In this document: piece by piece, positions 48,141 through 58,441 of the stretch | How the letters are laid out: the number at the start of each line of letters is the position of its first letter | Numbering within the stretch: position 1 is the first letter of the stretch | Source of the DNA: Septoria linicola | Taxonomy: Eukaryota; Ascomycota; Dothideomycetes; Mycosphaerellales; Mycosphaerellaceae | Direction of reading: 5' to 3' | Assembly (NCBI GenBank): GCA_024114885.1 | Contig: CP099419.1 | Span: forward strand, 186,001-250,000 | DNA length: 64,000 bases | Position numbers and translations under genes: made by a program | The notes under the pieces: model-generated | Database searches by the model: none | The model's input: the letters and a program-made list of their open reading frames with translations, nothing else | What the model was told of the DNA's origin: nothing

Positions 48141-49999
48141 GTTCGTGATCGAGGACCGGGAAGGACTGTTCCGTAGTGTTTTTGGTCTTGAGAGGAGATG
48201 GCAGCACCGGCTATTGGCTCTCGACTTGGAGTTCTATTCTAATTGATCAGGTATGCGCTAGTATGTCGCGATTATGTGAAAAGTAGTGTAATGCGATTGT
48301 CACTATTAAAATTGAGTTGGAAGTTGGCATTTTCATAAGCTTGTAGAACTGCTTATATATATGGCAGTGACTGACTAATATTCAGACAATCTGAGTGTGC
48401 ACAGGTACACTGTCAACCGCAACGAGAATTGTGCTCACGTAAACATGTCAGTGTTACGTATATCAGACCCATATCAACAGGCCGAGATGATTATCTCGAT
48501 TGCCAACGCGGCCGAACTCTCTGACCGAGAGGACTGCGAGCTTCGTGGGCTGTGTGCACTGTTCACTAATCAGTTCTTACACGGCACACTTGCATGCCGT
48601 GACTTCTGAGCATCACATGCTCATTCGGCGCACGGCTAGACGTCGTCGGGCTCTTCTCCACCTTCTGTTCTGTTGTCCCTGAGTAGCCGTCTGTGTGCCT
48701 TATACTGCTTATCTCTTCGCGGGTTGTACTACCCAACACGATAAAGTGGGTCTCGTTGTCCTGGAAGTGCTGGCTTGTATGGCGCGAGCCAAGCCGCATA
48801 GGCACAATACACTAATCGCTGTTTACATCGCTCGGCGTGACTGTAGAATAGCTTCCATCCAGACGACATCAGCCTTGAGCAGGTTCCAGCTATCGTTGTC
48901 GGTCGAGCTGGCACAGTTCTTGCTCACTCTGCGTACTGTAGCGCTTGTAGAGCAGATGGCAGCAATAGCTCAATCACTGCGTAAATCGAGCTGTGTAACC
49001 ACGACAAGAGCATAGGCTCTGTACCCGAGCTCGGGGCTGACTTGCGATCGCTATGCATGGATGCGAGTATATCGAGCTTTGAGTGGGTAACGAGAAGCGC
49101 AGAAGGCGACAAGTGGCGATCGATGCCCGGCGTGAGAGGTGGAGTACATTCAACCCCGAGCAATAACTAGTGTTAGGGCGGTGGAGCTGTAGTAGCATCG
49201 GGAAGAGTGCTCAGGTCTCTTGCATACGAGACCTGTCCAGCCGACTCTAGATGAATCGCGGAGTCTTCTCGTTGAGTGATGTTCGTGGTTAGAACTGTCG
49301 CCGGCGCGAAGGAAGAGGGTGAGTTCTCCATCAAAGCTGTGGTAAGGATGCAGGTGGTTGAGGGTGGACATCACCTTGCCGTCATTTGCCATTGGGAAGC
49401 TGTGGATAGAGTACTTCTGTAGTCTGTCAAGAAGTATCAGTAGTGGGCAGCGCGTCTGCAGTATAGAACGTTGTGTGGAGAACTGCTGGCGTTTGCGGTG
49501 CGGTTCTGAGATCCAGGCTCATGAAGACGTGATCAGCATTTAGCAAGAAGACATCTGATCTGGGTGATGTTCACGCATCAATACGAGAGGAGCGAATGCA
49601 CTCGCTACTTGATTGTCCGAAGCTGCTAGTATAGCAGGGTGGTTGTCTCAGATGAGGTTCGTCCTTCTTCGCTGCGGAGCTGATCATGAACCTTTAGGGC
49701 AGTCTTTCGTCCTCCCTGTATGGTGCTGTTCGCGTCGTGCTCCCAGTCAATGGGTTGGTGAATGAGTATGACAGCGTAGTCGATGTTACCAGCATGAGAA
49801 GTCTGAGAAGTCTTGAATCGAGTGACGGAGCCAAAATTGTGCAGCAGTCAACTTGTAATCCCTGTCGAGTGTATCATGTGCATGCAGCTCTTGTCGGCTA
49901 CTGTTCCGTTCTCACAAGAAGAGCCAGATCGTTGCGGACAAAACTAGCAACTTCCTAGAGAACACTTGAACCTCGTACTGCGAAGCGGTGCTTATCTCC
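48141..49999. other. Gene-poor stretch, no supported gene
   Basis: 1.86 kb with frames of at most 106 codons, none with a domain. Composition is ordinary, not AT-rich, so it is not RIP-degraded. It may be old non-coding or fully decayed sequence. Confidence 0.45.
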
Positions 50000-50629
50000 G
50001 GTGAGGTTCACTTTCCTTCCTCGCAGAATCAGCCAGCAAAGACCTGCTTCATCGGCATCTTTCGCCTCTGCGCCTGCAAAAGCAGACAATAGATCGCCGC
50101 AACCCTGTCCGCGCTGTGATAGTACCAGCAGAGCGCTCTGCAGATTTGACTTACTGGAAAGTGCTCGCCTTAATCACAACAGAAGCAGCAGCAGCAGCGC
50201 CTTCTCCCGACTCTCGCAGGAGCTGACTTCCATTCTCTTTCGCGCAGATACATCCACCATCTCGACCACTACACACCTTGGCATTCTTGCATTGCTACTA
50301 GCATTGATCGACATCATTCTTCCTATCACTCGTCATTCATACCTCTCAGGCCAAGGACGATCGTACTGGCCTTCTTCGGCTCCAGCGCCACATTCCATCG
50401 GCGCCAGGTCATTGGCATGCAGTCGCCACCGTTATCTCCTATCGAAAACGAGGTACATCAAAGACCACAAATGCAAGCGAAGCATTGCTGATCATGCTAC
50501 TGCAGCGTCGTCTACTCGTGGAAAGCTTTCACCACAACTGGACAGCAGGGAAAGGGCGTGGCGGACAATTCGGCACATCTGCAAATTGACATTGCCGACC
50601 TCCCTGGGCCAGTCCAAAGGCCTGTGGCG

Positions 50630-51391
50630 CGGGGGTCGACTCCGAGGACTACTGCAAGGGTGGTCATCACCATGTGCAAGTAGGCGAGACATCGCCTTTG
50701 TATGGATACCCAGCCAGAACAGCCCAGAACGAGAAGCTGACGCACCAGAGTCTCGACTTCGCTTGCTTGATCTCCCGAAAAGACTGCAAGGAGGGCAAAT
50801 GTTCCTGCGCAAAGAGGAGGCTCGTGGGCGTCGTACGGACACAGGATCTTCCTCGCGAGCAGGAGAGGCTGACAAGAGACGTGTCCACTCAGCATTTATG
50901 ACTGCCGCGATACTGGCCATCCATCTTGGAACAGCAACATGCTCCTGCCTCTCAGTCCTCGGTAACTTTCGCCAGCTACGACGTCTCAGAGTACCAGTGA
51001 AAAATACGGCTCAGGTCCGAGCGTGCAAAAAGTTGCATTGCCCCCCATGCAGCGCGGCGAGTGGGTACAAGAGTGGATGGTAAGCAGCGACTCGGCACAA
51101 CCTTTGCTTTGGCATCTGACAGTCTGCAGATCTTCCAGGTCAATCAAGTTTCCATCACGTTGTTGCCCTTCTCGGTCAAGAAGTATCTTCAGGTCGGCTT
51201 CCAGATAGCGTCGCTGACTGACAATACTGGTCGAAGACGTTTGCTGGCAGTGGAAGGCGATGCTAAAGTCTGCCACCTAGACTTACGCCTCAGGGTGCCT
51301 GGGTCGTCCAGCCTATAGACCTTCAAGACTCGCTTTCTGAGCTTACACGCTACTTCCTCAGTCAGCTTTGTTCTGCAGCAAGCAGGTGAGT
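50630..51391 (+). pseudogene. Relic of a multi-exon gene, identity unknown
   Basis: Protein-like segments occur in changing frames. One frame (from about 50635) starts GVDSEDYCKGGHHHVQVGE, reminiscent of the segment before the kinase domain in SR-protein kinases, but the kinase core does not follow. It continues with two stops to SSVTFASYDVSEYQ. A neighbouring frame gives EKYGSGPSVQKVALPP...GEWVQEWM, then a textbook 50-nt intron at 51080-51129 (GTAAGC...CTGAC...CTGCAG), then IFQVNQVSITLLPFSVKKYL. After another shift comes WVVQPIDLQDSLSELTRYFL, ending at a donor-like GTGAGT at 51386. Spliced signals plus frame breaks point to a decayed gene. The kinase hint is weak. Confidence 0.35.
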
Positions 51392-51757
51392 ACATACCTT
51401 TCATCGTCTCCCTACACTCATGTCCCTGCTATTTGTGCCATGGCATTCTCCTTAAGCCATCGCCTTTTCTCTACGCTTGTCCCCGGATTCCGCTTGTCCC
51501 CGGATTCCCATGTGGTTGCTGCATCTAAACCATGTCGTTGTTTTTTCAGAGACCGACATTGCCTACCACGAGCTGTTCATGCGGGATCAACTGTCCCCCT
51601 TGAGTACGGAACGATGTTGCACATCCTGTCAGCCAGATATCAAGCCATTGCAACCAGGTCAGTGCTAGGAGGATGCTGACGGACTGTATGTCAACGTCGC
51701 TGGATGTAGGGCATTGCTGGAAATGAGAGGAGGAAGTACGAAGGAGAAGAGACACGC

Positions 51758-52130
51758 CTGACGCTGGCGGGCGACAGTGTCGGCGGCGAAGCGGGCTCGA
51801 TCGGCTTTGAGGAGTCTACAGCAGGAGCTGGACTATCGCAATGTAAGGAGAGGAGGTTGATGTGGCCACTGAACGAACAGAGTCTGCCTCACGCTGATCG
51901 ACGACAGTGTCGGCGTTCAAGCGGGCTTGATCGATCTTGGGAAGTCAACAGTGAAAGCTGGACTGTTTCGATCGAAGGGAGAAGAACTGTTGACCTGGCC
52001 ACTGCACAAACAGGAGTATGCCTCACGCTAACCTATGCCAAATTCGGCATCGCAGCGGGCTTGCCTGATGAATCTTCGGAAGTCAACAGCCGAGGCTGGA
52101 CTTTGCAAGTGAAGATGAGTACGAGGAACC
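51758..52130 (+). repeat. Imperfect tandem repeat, three units
   Basis: Three diverged units begin with CCTGACGCTGG or CCTCACGCT at 51758, 51897 and 52021 (spacing 139 and 124). Shared blocks in each: GACAGTGTCGGCG or similar, AGCGGGCT(C/T)GATCG, GAAGTC(A)ACAG, and GCTGGACT. Units two and three also read as related peptides (GLDRSWEVNSESWTVSI against GLPDESSEVNSRGWTLQV), so the repeat may derive from a repeated coding sequence. It lies inside a 254-codon plus-strand frame (51860-52624) that I cannot otherwise support. Confidence 0.65.
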
Positions 52131-52624
52131 AGTTACGTGAAGCACGTGGTCTTCAGCTGGAAGCTGGCGCAGGCGACCGAAGGGGAGAAAGGAGGTATAC
52201 TTGCCTTATCATCAGCCGAGGCTGGCGTCATGGAAGGACTGGTGGGTGTTCCGGTAAGATCATCCGCAGAGCGGGCCTTGTTGGTAAAAGGAAGACTGAC
52301 AGGAGAGAAGAGAAAGACGAGATGTGGCAATGCCAAAAACCCACCATGACCATGCTGCTGGTAGCGGTCGTACAGAAGCATATTCTCCACTCACCTGAAA
52401 GTCCGGCACGTGATCGGGCCACGTGCCACTCAAGATTTGCTCTCAAGTCTGTCGAAGATTATGTCGAGGTCGAGGCAGCATCTCACGGTGGAGTCCACTG
52501 TCGCCTGGAGTCGTCATTTGACAATCGCCAGCGCGACTTTGTCATTGGCGGCGAGGCGCTTCAACAATGCTCACCTTCCTCTGCTTCCGGCTGGCCAGGC
52601 GCCATGTTGAGATGGCGCGTTTGA

Positions 52625-54460
52625 CAGCACGAGCAGAGCAGACTGTAACCTGTAGCGGCTGAAGCGCAGGCTTGAGCTCCGCGGCGTCAGCTAAATTTGG
52701 CAGCGGAGTTGATCGCCGTCATGAAGCACCATCCAGGTTCGGCGGCGGTGCCACATCGCCTCTTGCCCGCGCCCACCATTGCACTCTTGTGCGATGAAGC
52801 TGTTGCGCCAGGGTGTCGCTCTGCTGCCATTGTGCGAGTCGCATTCGCGCCCTTTGCCATCGCTTTCAGCCGCTCGGTCCTGGTTTGAGGATTCCGGAGG
52901 TGTTGGGGTGAACAGGGCTCTTGGGCTGTCGCAAGCTCACCAAGATGGCGCTGAGGATAAGCGGAGGACGCTGATAGAGTCCTGCGCACGCTGCTGCTGT
53001 TGCAGAGGGCGGAAGAGGTCGCCCGCGGTCGTGGCGGCGGAGGGGTGGAAGTCGTGGAAGGGGTGAGAGACCTCAGGCGGCGGGGTGGGCATTGCAGCTC
53101 CGCTCGCTCGTACGGCAGGGGATGTCGAGGGGTTTGCCACACGTTATAACGAGGCGGCGGAGCAGCGAGGATGATGTGAACGAAGAAATGAAGGCGAGGT
53201 AGAGTTCGAGGCGAGGGAGTAAGTGAAGTCAAGACAGGAAGGACAACGCGCGGGAGGCAAGCGGCCGCGTGTCTTGGCTATTTCGACTACACCTGTTCAG
53301 CGTTCACAGCACGAACACGCTCTTTCGCCTCAAAAGTATTTCTACACGAACAATGCAAGCTATCGAGCAGGTGTACATCAAGCCCCGCAAGCATCAAGTT
53401 TCCATGAACACGCTTCATTTGCACCTACTGCTTGCAGATGCTGAGCACTACCATTTTCCGCTTCGCCTCCTTGGTCACTCGTTGTTCTCTAACACTTAGC
53501 CCAGGCATGGCAGTGAGTGTAGAGTGTAGCTGAAAGTTAGACACAGCGTTTGGAGAGGATCTTGGTCTAGCCTTCGCCTTCTTGCACAGGTCGAACCAGC
53601 TGCGAATGCACCACTCAGAATCATGCCGGCCAACATCTAGCTTACATCGTATCATAGATTTACCACTTTATGCTCTAAGCTTGCTGCTTTCAATCGAGTC
53701 CCTCATGTCTCTTCAGTCCTACATCAGCTCTTTGTATGCGGAAACAAGCAAATTCATACCATTGCTTGTCTTGAGGACCTCTTGAGCCCGCGTTCCTCTC
53801 GTATTCTGAGGTTCGCAGTCAAGCGGACGGATGCTTATGAACCATAGACTCGCTCATCACCATGATCAGCGTCAAAAAGCAAGGCGATCATTACACGCGG
53901 CCGTGCCAGCTCGTCATGGCCAGCCCGACAAGAAGCACAGAACTGATCTTGACGTGGATGCCAACTCCTGCCATCGATCAACACGACAAGCATACATGAT
54001 CGAAGGACAAGGTCTTCAGACGCTTTGCAATTGGCTCTGGACTACCGAGAAGAAGCATCGAACACAAGACAAACGTTACTGTCGAAGCAAGACTGCCCGC
54101 GTATGTCTTACTCTGCCGGCTCGCTACTCACACAGCGTTGACAAGCATCGGCCACGATTTGAACCTAGAACAGAAGAGACTTTGGCCTTTTGCCAGACTC
54201 CAGACAACCATATGGGCCATGGCTGCACATTGCCTGTGACAATCCATGGACATCAATCACGCTCGTCCTCCTCGCAGCTCCTGATGTGTCGTCCTGTAGC
54301 TTACCGGCGATATGACCCACTTCTCCTCTTTCGTCTTCCGAACACACCGGTGAGCCTCAGGATCAGAGCTCCTTTCTGCATCTGCAATCTACCTCCCGCA
54401 AGCTCCCCATTGGTCACAAGTCTTGCATTTCGTTGATTAGAACTGCCAAGCAGACCGAGG
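52625..54460. other. Gene-poor stretch, unassigned frames
   Basis: GC-rich, purine/pyrimidine-biased DNA at 52.7-53.2 kb carries overlapping frames on both strands (181 codons minus, 95 plus). A 201-codon ATG frame at 53831-54436 (plus) is rich in His, Arg and Ser with no motif. None is supported by splice signals or family. I leave them unannotated. Confidence 0.4.
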
Positions 54461-54466
54461 GCTCGA

Positions 54467-54474
54467 ATATAAAA
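54467..54474 (+). promoter_or_regulatory. TATA box of a small gene or relic
   Basis: ATATAAAA lies 87 nt upstream of an ATG at 54561, followed by a C/T- and CA-rich leader (TTCTTCTTTCC, then CACACCAAACATC and AATCAGCCCACC) of the kind found before well-expressed fungal genes. Confidence 0.5.
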
Positions 54475-54560
54475 CTCCGCTGCTCGCACACAAATTTCTT
54501 CTTTCCTTTCCTCACACCAAACATCAAATAGCAAACATCAATCAGCCCACCAAGCACATC

Positions 54561-55170
54561 ATGTCTCGTATGCTTCATCAAGCAGAGTCAACACGAGTCG
54601 AGCTCTTCTGAGCAGTAAGTCTTCCATCCTCCGCCTTTAACATATTCATTACCTTCTCCTCATCACTCTCTTTCCGTCAATGCTTGAGCCTTACTGATCT
54701 TTCAACTTTACAGCCACGCCATACATCAATGCTCTCTTGAACAAACACTCCATCGCCACAGAGCCACATGGTCTGGTCCAGCGACCAGTCATCCTGCGAT
54801 CTTTAGACCGACCCAAGTCGAGCCCACCAGACGGGCGCTGTTGACTTGCGCTATTCCGGTACGCTCGCAGCCCCTTCAACTCTTCGCCTTCTTTCTCTAC
54901 TAACCTCTTCGCAGGCGCGTCGTCGCGGCGAAAAGATGACTTCTTTCGGTGGCTACTCCTTCAACATAGAGCACTAAGAGATGTTTGACTCCATCGATCA
55001 AGTATCCCGCCGACTTCACGTCAGAGTCGAACCAACCAGTCAGGCACCATTGACTCGTGTGACTGCGGTAGGCTACAACTCCATCCGAACGTCTCCCACT
55101 TTCTCTTTGCTAATTTGCTTTTAGACTGCAATCGCACGAGTCACTGGTGGCTGACTGGCGGGCTCGACTC
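54561..55170 (+). pseudogene. Relic built of repeated exon-intron modules
   Basis: After the TATA box and leader, the ATG at 54561 opens only 16 codons (MSRMLHQAESTRVELF) before TGA. Three good intron-like blocks follow: GTAAGTCTTCC...TTTACAG (about 54617-54713), GTACGCTCG...CTACTAACC...CGCAG (about 54859-54915) and GTAGGCTAC...GCTAATTTGCTTTTAG (55068-55125). The 33 bases before the second and third donors are alike (AGTCGAGCCCACCAGACGGG and AGTCGAACCAACCAGTCAGG begin them; about 25 of 33 match, differences mostly transitions). A related AACACGAGTCGAGCTC precedes the first. The last exon ends TAIARVTGG then TGA. The frame cannot be kept open across all junctions, so it is probably dead. Product unknown. 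Confidence 0.35.
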
Positions 55171-55639
55171 TGGCGTGAAGTCGGCGGGATGGTTGATCGA
55201 TGAGGTCAAGCATTTCTTGGTGCTTGTTGAACGGTGGCGATCAGCTCTTGCATCGTCGTGGCGGTCAAAGTCTGCATCAAGGTGTTCTACAACATCCAAG
55301 ACACATACAACCTCAAAACAAGCAAGCACTACCACAATCAACACGAGCGTAGACAAGGCAAATTTTGAAAAGGCAGGCAGCGACAGCGAAAGGTTTCACG
55401 GCAGAGACGTGGTCAATTTCAGTGCAGGGCAGGAGATCAACAGGCAAAGATGAGACAAGGTTGGTTGCAGGTTTCGCCAGACAGACATCCATGAGGCTTT
55501 CAAATCAGTTCGATCAAGCGTTTTCCTTTCAGATCGTGCCTTCTTCTCATCTCGAATCTTGTGAGATCTCGCGTCTAGCGCTCGTCACACCCCTTGAATT
55601 GCTTGCCTTCGTGTGACGTGATCACCTATCGCAGCGAGA

Positions 55640-55995
55640 GCTGCTGCCTAGCGACGGCGAGCCCTCCTTTCACCTTCTCCTCTCATTCTGTTCTTCTTCC
55701 TCCACAACACATCCTCCACCACCTTCATGGAGCACGACGACGACACCTGTCTTTGGTAAGATCCTCTTCTAATACGAGTCAACAGAAGCTGGCTCTCACT
55801 AACAAGTCACAGTTTGGCGGTCACCGCCTGCGCCTGAAGAGCTCATCAGCTTTCATGAGCTACCATGACGGCCAATCCTGGGCAAAGCAACAGATATCGT
55901 ATGCTGCTGCAACTCTCCTCCTTCGAAATTATTCGCTGACCTCAGCCAGCTACGACAGCCGTTTCTGGCTACAGTCGTCCATGACTTCTGGATGA
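55640..55995 (+). pseudogene. Two-exon small gene or relic, MTSG-ending family, copy A
   Basis: The 3' exon (55813-55995) reads FGGHRLRLKSSSAFMSYHDG through SRFWLQSSMTSG and stop. It joins in phase, over a 57-nt intron (GTAAGATCC...CTAACAAGTCACAG, 55756-55812), to an upstream Ser/Leu/His-rich frame. That frame has no ATG; it runs back to about 55594. The end closely matches copy C at 57.6 kb: 25 of 27 bases agree over the last codons. No known domain. Probably a relic that lost its start, or its first exon lies further upstream and was missed. Confidence 0.4.
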
Positions 55996-56070
55996 TTCCC
56001 TGAGTGATTTCTCACTCAACCAACGAGAACCACAACCACGCAACCACGACAAACAAGCACACACACAAAT

Positions 56071-56648
56071 ATGACCAACGACGACGCCACTTCCACCACA
56101 TGTGAGCTTTGTCGCACTCTACTGCTTGTGCACTCACTGACCGTGACTTCTAGCTGGTCCGAACCACCTCACCATCTCCACCATGCCAATCAGCAAGTCC
56201 GCGGCCTTCAGTGACAGCGGATCTGTCAATCCGGCCCCAGTCAACTATCCGAACGGCCACCCAGGCACTCGCGCAAGCGCCGTCGTCGGCGAGCCAAACC
56301 CACTGAGCGATGCCCACGCCCACGCCCTCCACGTTCACACCCACCTCATGAGTACTCTCTCCGCAAGCACTCGCCCAACACTGCTCTCCAGTATCGGTCA
56401 GGGAATAAGCACAAACACAATGTGATCAGCGAAGACACCACTTGTGAGTAGATATTTGATCCTCGACAGGTGTACACTGATTGACTTCTCGTGCAGATCC
56501 CTTGCCTCGCGTACCAAACCCGCCTGTAATTGCCCTCGCCGAACTGGCTCAGCTAGCTCCCTACGAGCACAAGGCCAATCCAGAGAAGTCTGTCGAACAG
56601 TACTACTCTGAGCGTCTCGGCACGCGGCACTTTAGCATAGCATTCTAG
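56071..56648 (+). CDS. Small four-exon gene, 140-aa orphan protein
   Basis: Exons 56071-56101, 56154-56351, 56402-56443 and 56497-56648 splice into one open frame of 140 aa, though no single frame shows more than about 80 codons. Introns are 52, 50 and 53 nt: GTGAGC...CACTGACC...TTCTAG, GTACTC...GGTCAG, GTGAGT...GATTGAC...GTGCAG. Intron two removes a frame change that otherwise gives an early TGA. The leader (CAACCACGACAAACAAGCAC and following) is typical of fungal genes. The product starts MTNDDATSTTS, has a Pro/His-rich middle (DAHAHALHVHTHLM) and ends in a tidy segment (PRVPNPPVIALAELAQLAPY ... SVEQYYSERLGTRHF). No signal peptide, membrane segment or known domain. Four phases agreeing by chance is unlikely, so I take it as real. 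Confidence 0.6.
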
Positions 56649-56699
56649 CACTGTGGCAGAGGACACACGGTGTCACGGCGGACTGAAGTGAGATACCCG

Positions 56700-56755
56700 A
56701 CCAGCAGCGCTGGTCAAGACGGCAGGGCTTTGGTGGTGCATGACTTCTGGCTGAG
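56700..56755 (+). repeat. MTSG-ending module, copy B (remnant)
   Basis: The end motif of copies A and C recurs here as GCATGACTTCTGGCTGAGG, reading WWCMTSG and stop, 90 nt after the stop of the orphan gene. The upstream similarity is too short to define an exon. Confidence 0.35.
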
Positions 56756-57164
56756 GCGCCGGCCAGCTAGACTGGTCAGAAACGCGAATGAAATCATGAC
56801 TTCCACTTTCTGTCCCATCTTCGCTTCTAGTATTGGTGACTGTGGTATCAGGCTTATGTGATATCGTTCGTCAAGCTTGCTCTCCGATACTTTGTCAACG
56901 AGTCGTATTGTATGCTGGAAGTTGCGGAAGGTCCAACCTGTGCCGCCGTCTATACCGTATCTTCAGTGCGCTACGGCAGAGTGACGATACTATCGACCAT
57001 GCAACATCTCACTGAAGTGTATGCAGCAGTAGCTATTCATTTCGTGGCCTTCCACGGCTTGAGGAGTGACCATGCATGACCGCATATGGAGCTTCAACTG
57101 CCTGACAGCCTGTCGGTCTCGCTATGCTCTGTACCATCGTTGCCATGCATGATATTGATAACGG

Positions 57165-57651
57165 ATGATGCTCAGTGATCGATCCAAAGGACGTGACATC
57201 GTGTATAAGCTTGACCTTGCTAGCAGTGTAGGCGTGAAAGCAGCAAGAGTAGTCGTCATGCCGCCTACTTCGGCGGCGACTTTGGAGTGCCTCGTCGTTT
57301 CGCGAAAGCTTTTCTTCTCTTTCTCTCACTTCCTCACCACAACACCAGCTTCTCACAACACGACCAGCCGCACATTGGACCTCTGCATCAAGAGAGTGAG
57401 TAGACTCGTCACTCTCATTACAGTTTCTGATATCTGCTGACAATTGACCACAGGCTTTCTTGCTCTCACCGAGCTCGAACGACCTCCAGCACAGCTCGTG
57501 GAACGACCTCTCACTGGCCATTTGCCGCCGACATGATGGATTAGAAAAGACGAGACCAGCGGCGGGACTCAACGCCTCCTTTCCTGATCGGTGTCTTGCA
57601 TTTGGCAGTGATGTCCCCACGTTGCTTCAGTCGTTCATGACTTCTGGATGA
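57165..57651 (+). CDS. Two-exon small gene, 142-aa product, MTSG-ending family copy C
   Basis: Exons 57165-57395 and 57454-57651 join in phase over a 58-nt intron (GTGAGTAG...CTGACAATTGACCACAG) to give 142 aa from ATGATG at 57165. The product begins MMLSDRSKGRDIVYKLD, has an FFSFSHFL-type patch, a Thr/Ser stretch (TTTPASHNTTSRTLDL), and in exon two SPSSNDLQHSSWNDLSLAI and a tail VPTLLQSFMTSG. No domain or signal peptide recognised. The tail and part of the nucleotide sequence match copy A. A long minus-strand frame overlaps (57033-57620) but lacks an ATG start and splice logic. Expression evidence would decide. Confidence 0.45.
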
Positions 57652-58070
57652 GGAGATCTGCATTTGCCCATTCAAGACGTGGGCAAAGGACATGAATCTC
57701 CAGCGGCAGTACTACCTTGCTAAGGAGGCTGGCGTTAAGCTCCTCAGCACCAGCGCCGGTCGAGGCAGCGGTCGAGGGACTGACGACTCCGCCCGCACCT
57801 GCACCTCATCAAGACCAAGCGTATGAGTGATGCTGAGCTTGCTGATCGCTCTGCTGGCTGGACCATGGCACCATCGCAGGCTGTAGGCAGTCCAATTGGC
57901 GGCGGCACTGACTGGTCCTCTTCCTCGACCTACCCAATGCTGCTCCCACCGATGTCATCAAGTCGGGTGCGCTCGTTACCTGACAGCCTGATAGAGATGA
58001 CGGAGACACTGGAACGCAGTAAGTAAATAGTGGAAATATTTGGCCTTGCATTGAACTGACTGGAAGTAGT

Positions 58071-58441
58071 GTGGCCCGTCTGCCTGGAGAGAACCCAGAG
58101 ATCTTCCAGCGGATGCTGCAGTACCTGGAATGCCGCAGCATCACCTGGTACTACGAACATCCACTCGATCTCTCCTTCGACACGATCATCGATATCTACG
58201 GCTTGGGCATAAGACGCGACATCCCACTCATCCAGAACGTCGCCACGGGCCTCTTCGCGACGAAGATCAAGGAGCAGCAGCACTTTCTCGACCGCTGGTC
58301 AATCGAGTACCTCTGGGAGAGATGCCCGCCAGGCTTTCCTTCGACACAATCATCGACATTTGTGGCCTGGACATAAGACGCGACAATACTGGCGGCGGCT
58401 GGCCTAGAAGCTCGACTTCGTGCTGCGCGTCCCAGAACAGG
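58071..58441 (+). pseudogene. BTB/POZ-domain fragment with internal duplication
   Basis: The frame gives LPGENPEIFQRMLQYLECRS, then YYEHPLDLSFDTIIDIYGLG, RRDIPLIQNVATGLFATKI and DRWSIEYLWE: the second half of a BTB domain as found in many fungal proteins. The preceding N-terminal half is not in the same frame. A donor-like GTAAGTAAATAG at about 58019 and an acceptor-like GACTGGAAG before 58071 suggest a former intron, but the phases do not agree. The segment encoding LSFDTIIDIYGLGIRRD recurs about 153 bases downstream as LSFDTIIDICGLDIRRD (58324-58386) in another frame, a local tandem duplication. Probably dead. Confidence 0.6.

Noticed and set aside
50001..51083. 360-codon plus-strand frame
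   Set aside because: It begins with GTG, its first ATG is very late, it is Ser/Arg-rich without a domain, and better coding signals lie in other frames of the same stretch.
51860..52624. 254-codon ATG frame over the tandem repeat
   Set aside because: Openness may come from the repeat itself; no domain, and the first repeat unit is not open in this frame.
53831..54436. 201-codon ATG frame
   Set aside because: His/Arg/Ser-rich with no motif, and it ends just before a TATA box and leader that look like a real promoter.
57033..57620. 195-codon minus-strand frame
   Set aside because: Starts at a non-ATG codon and is antisense to a spliced plus-strand model with proper intron signals.
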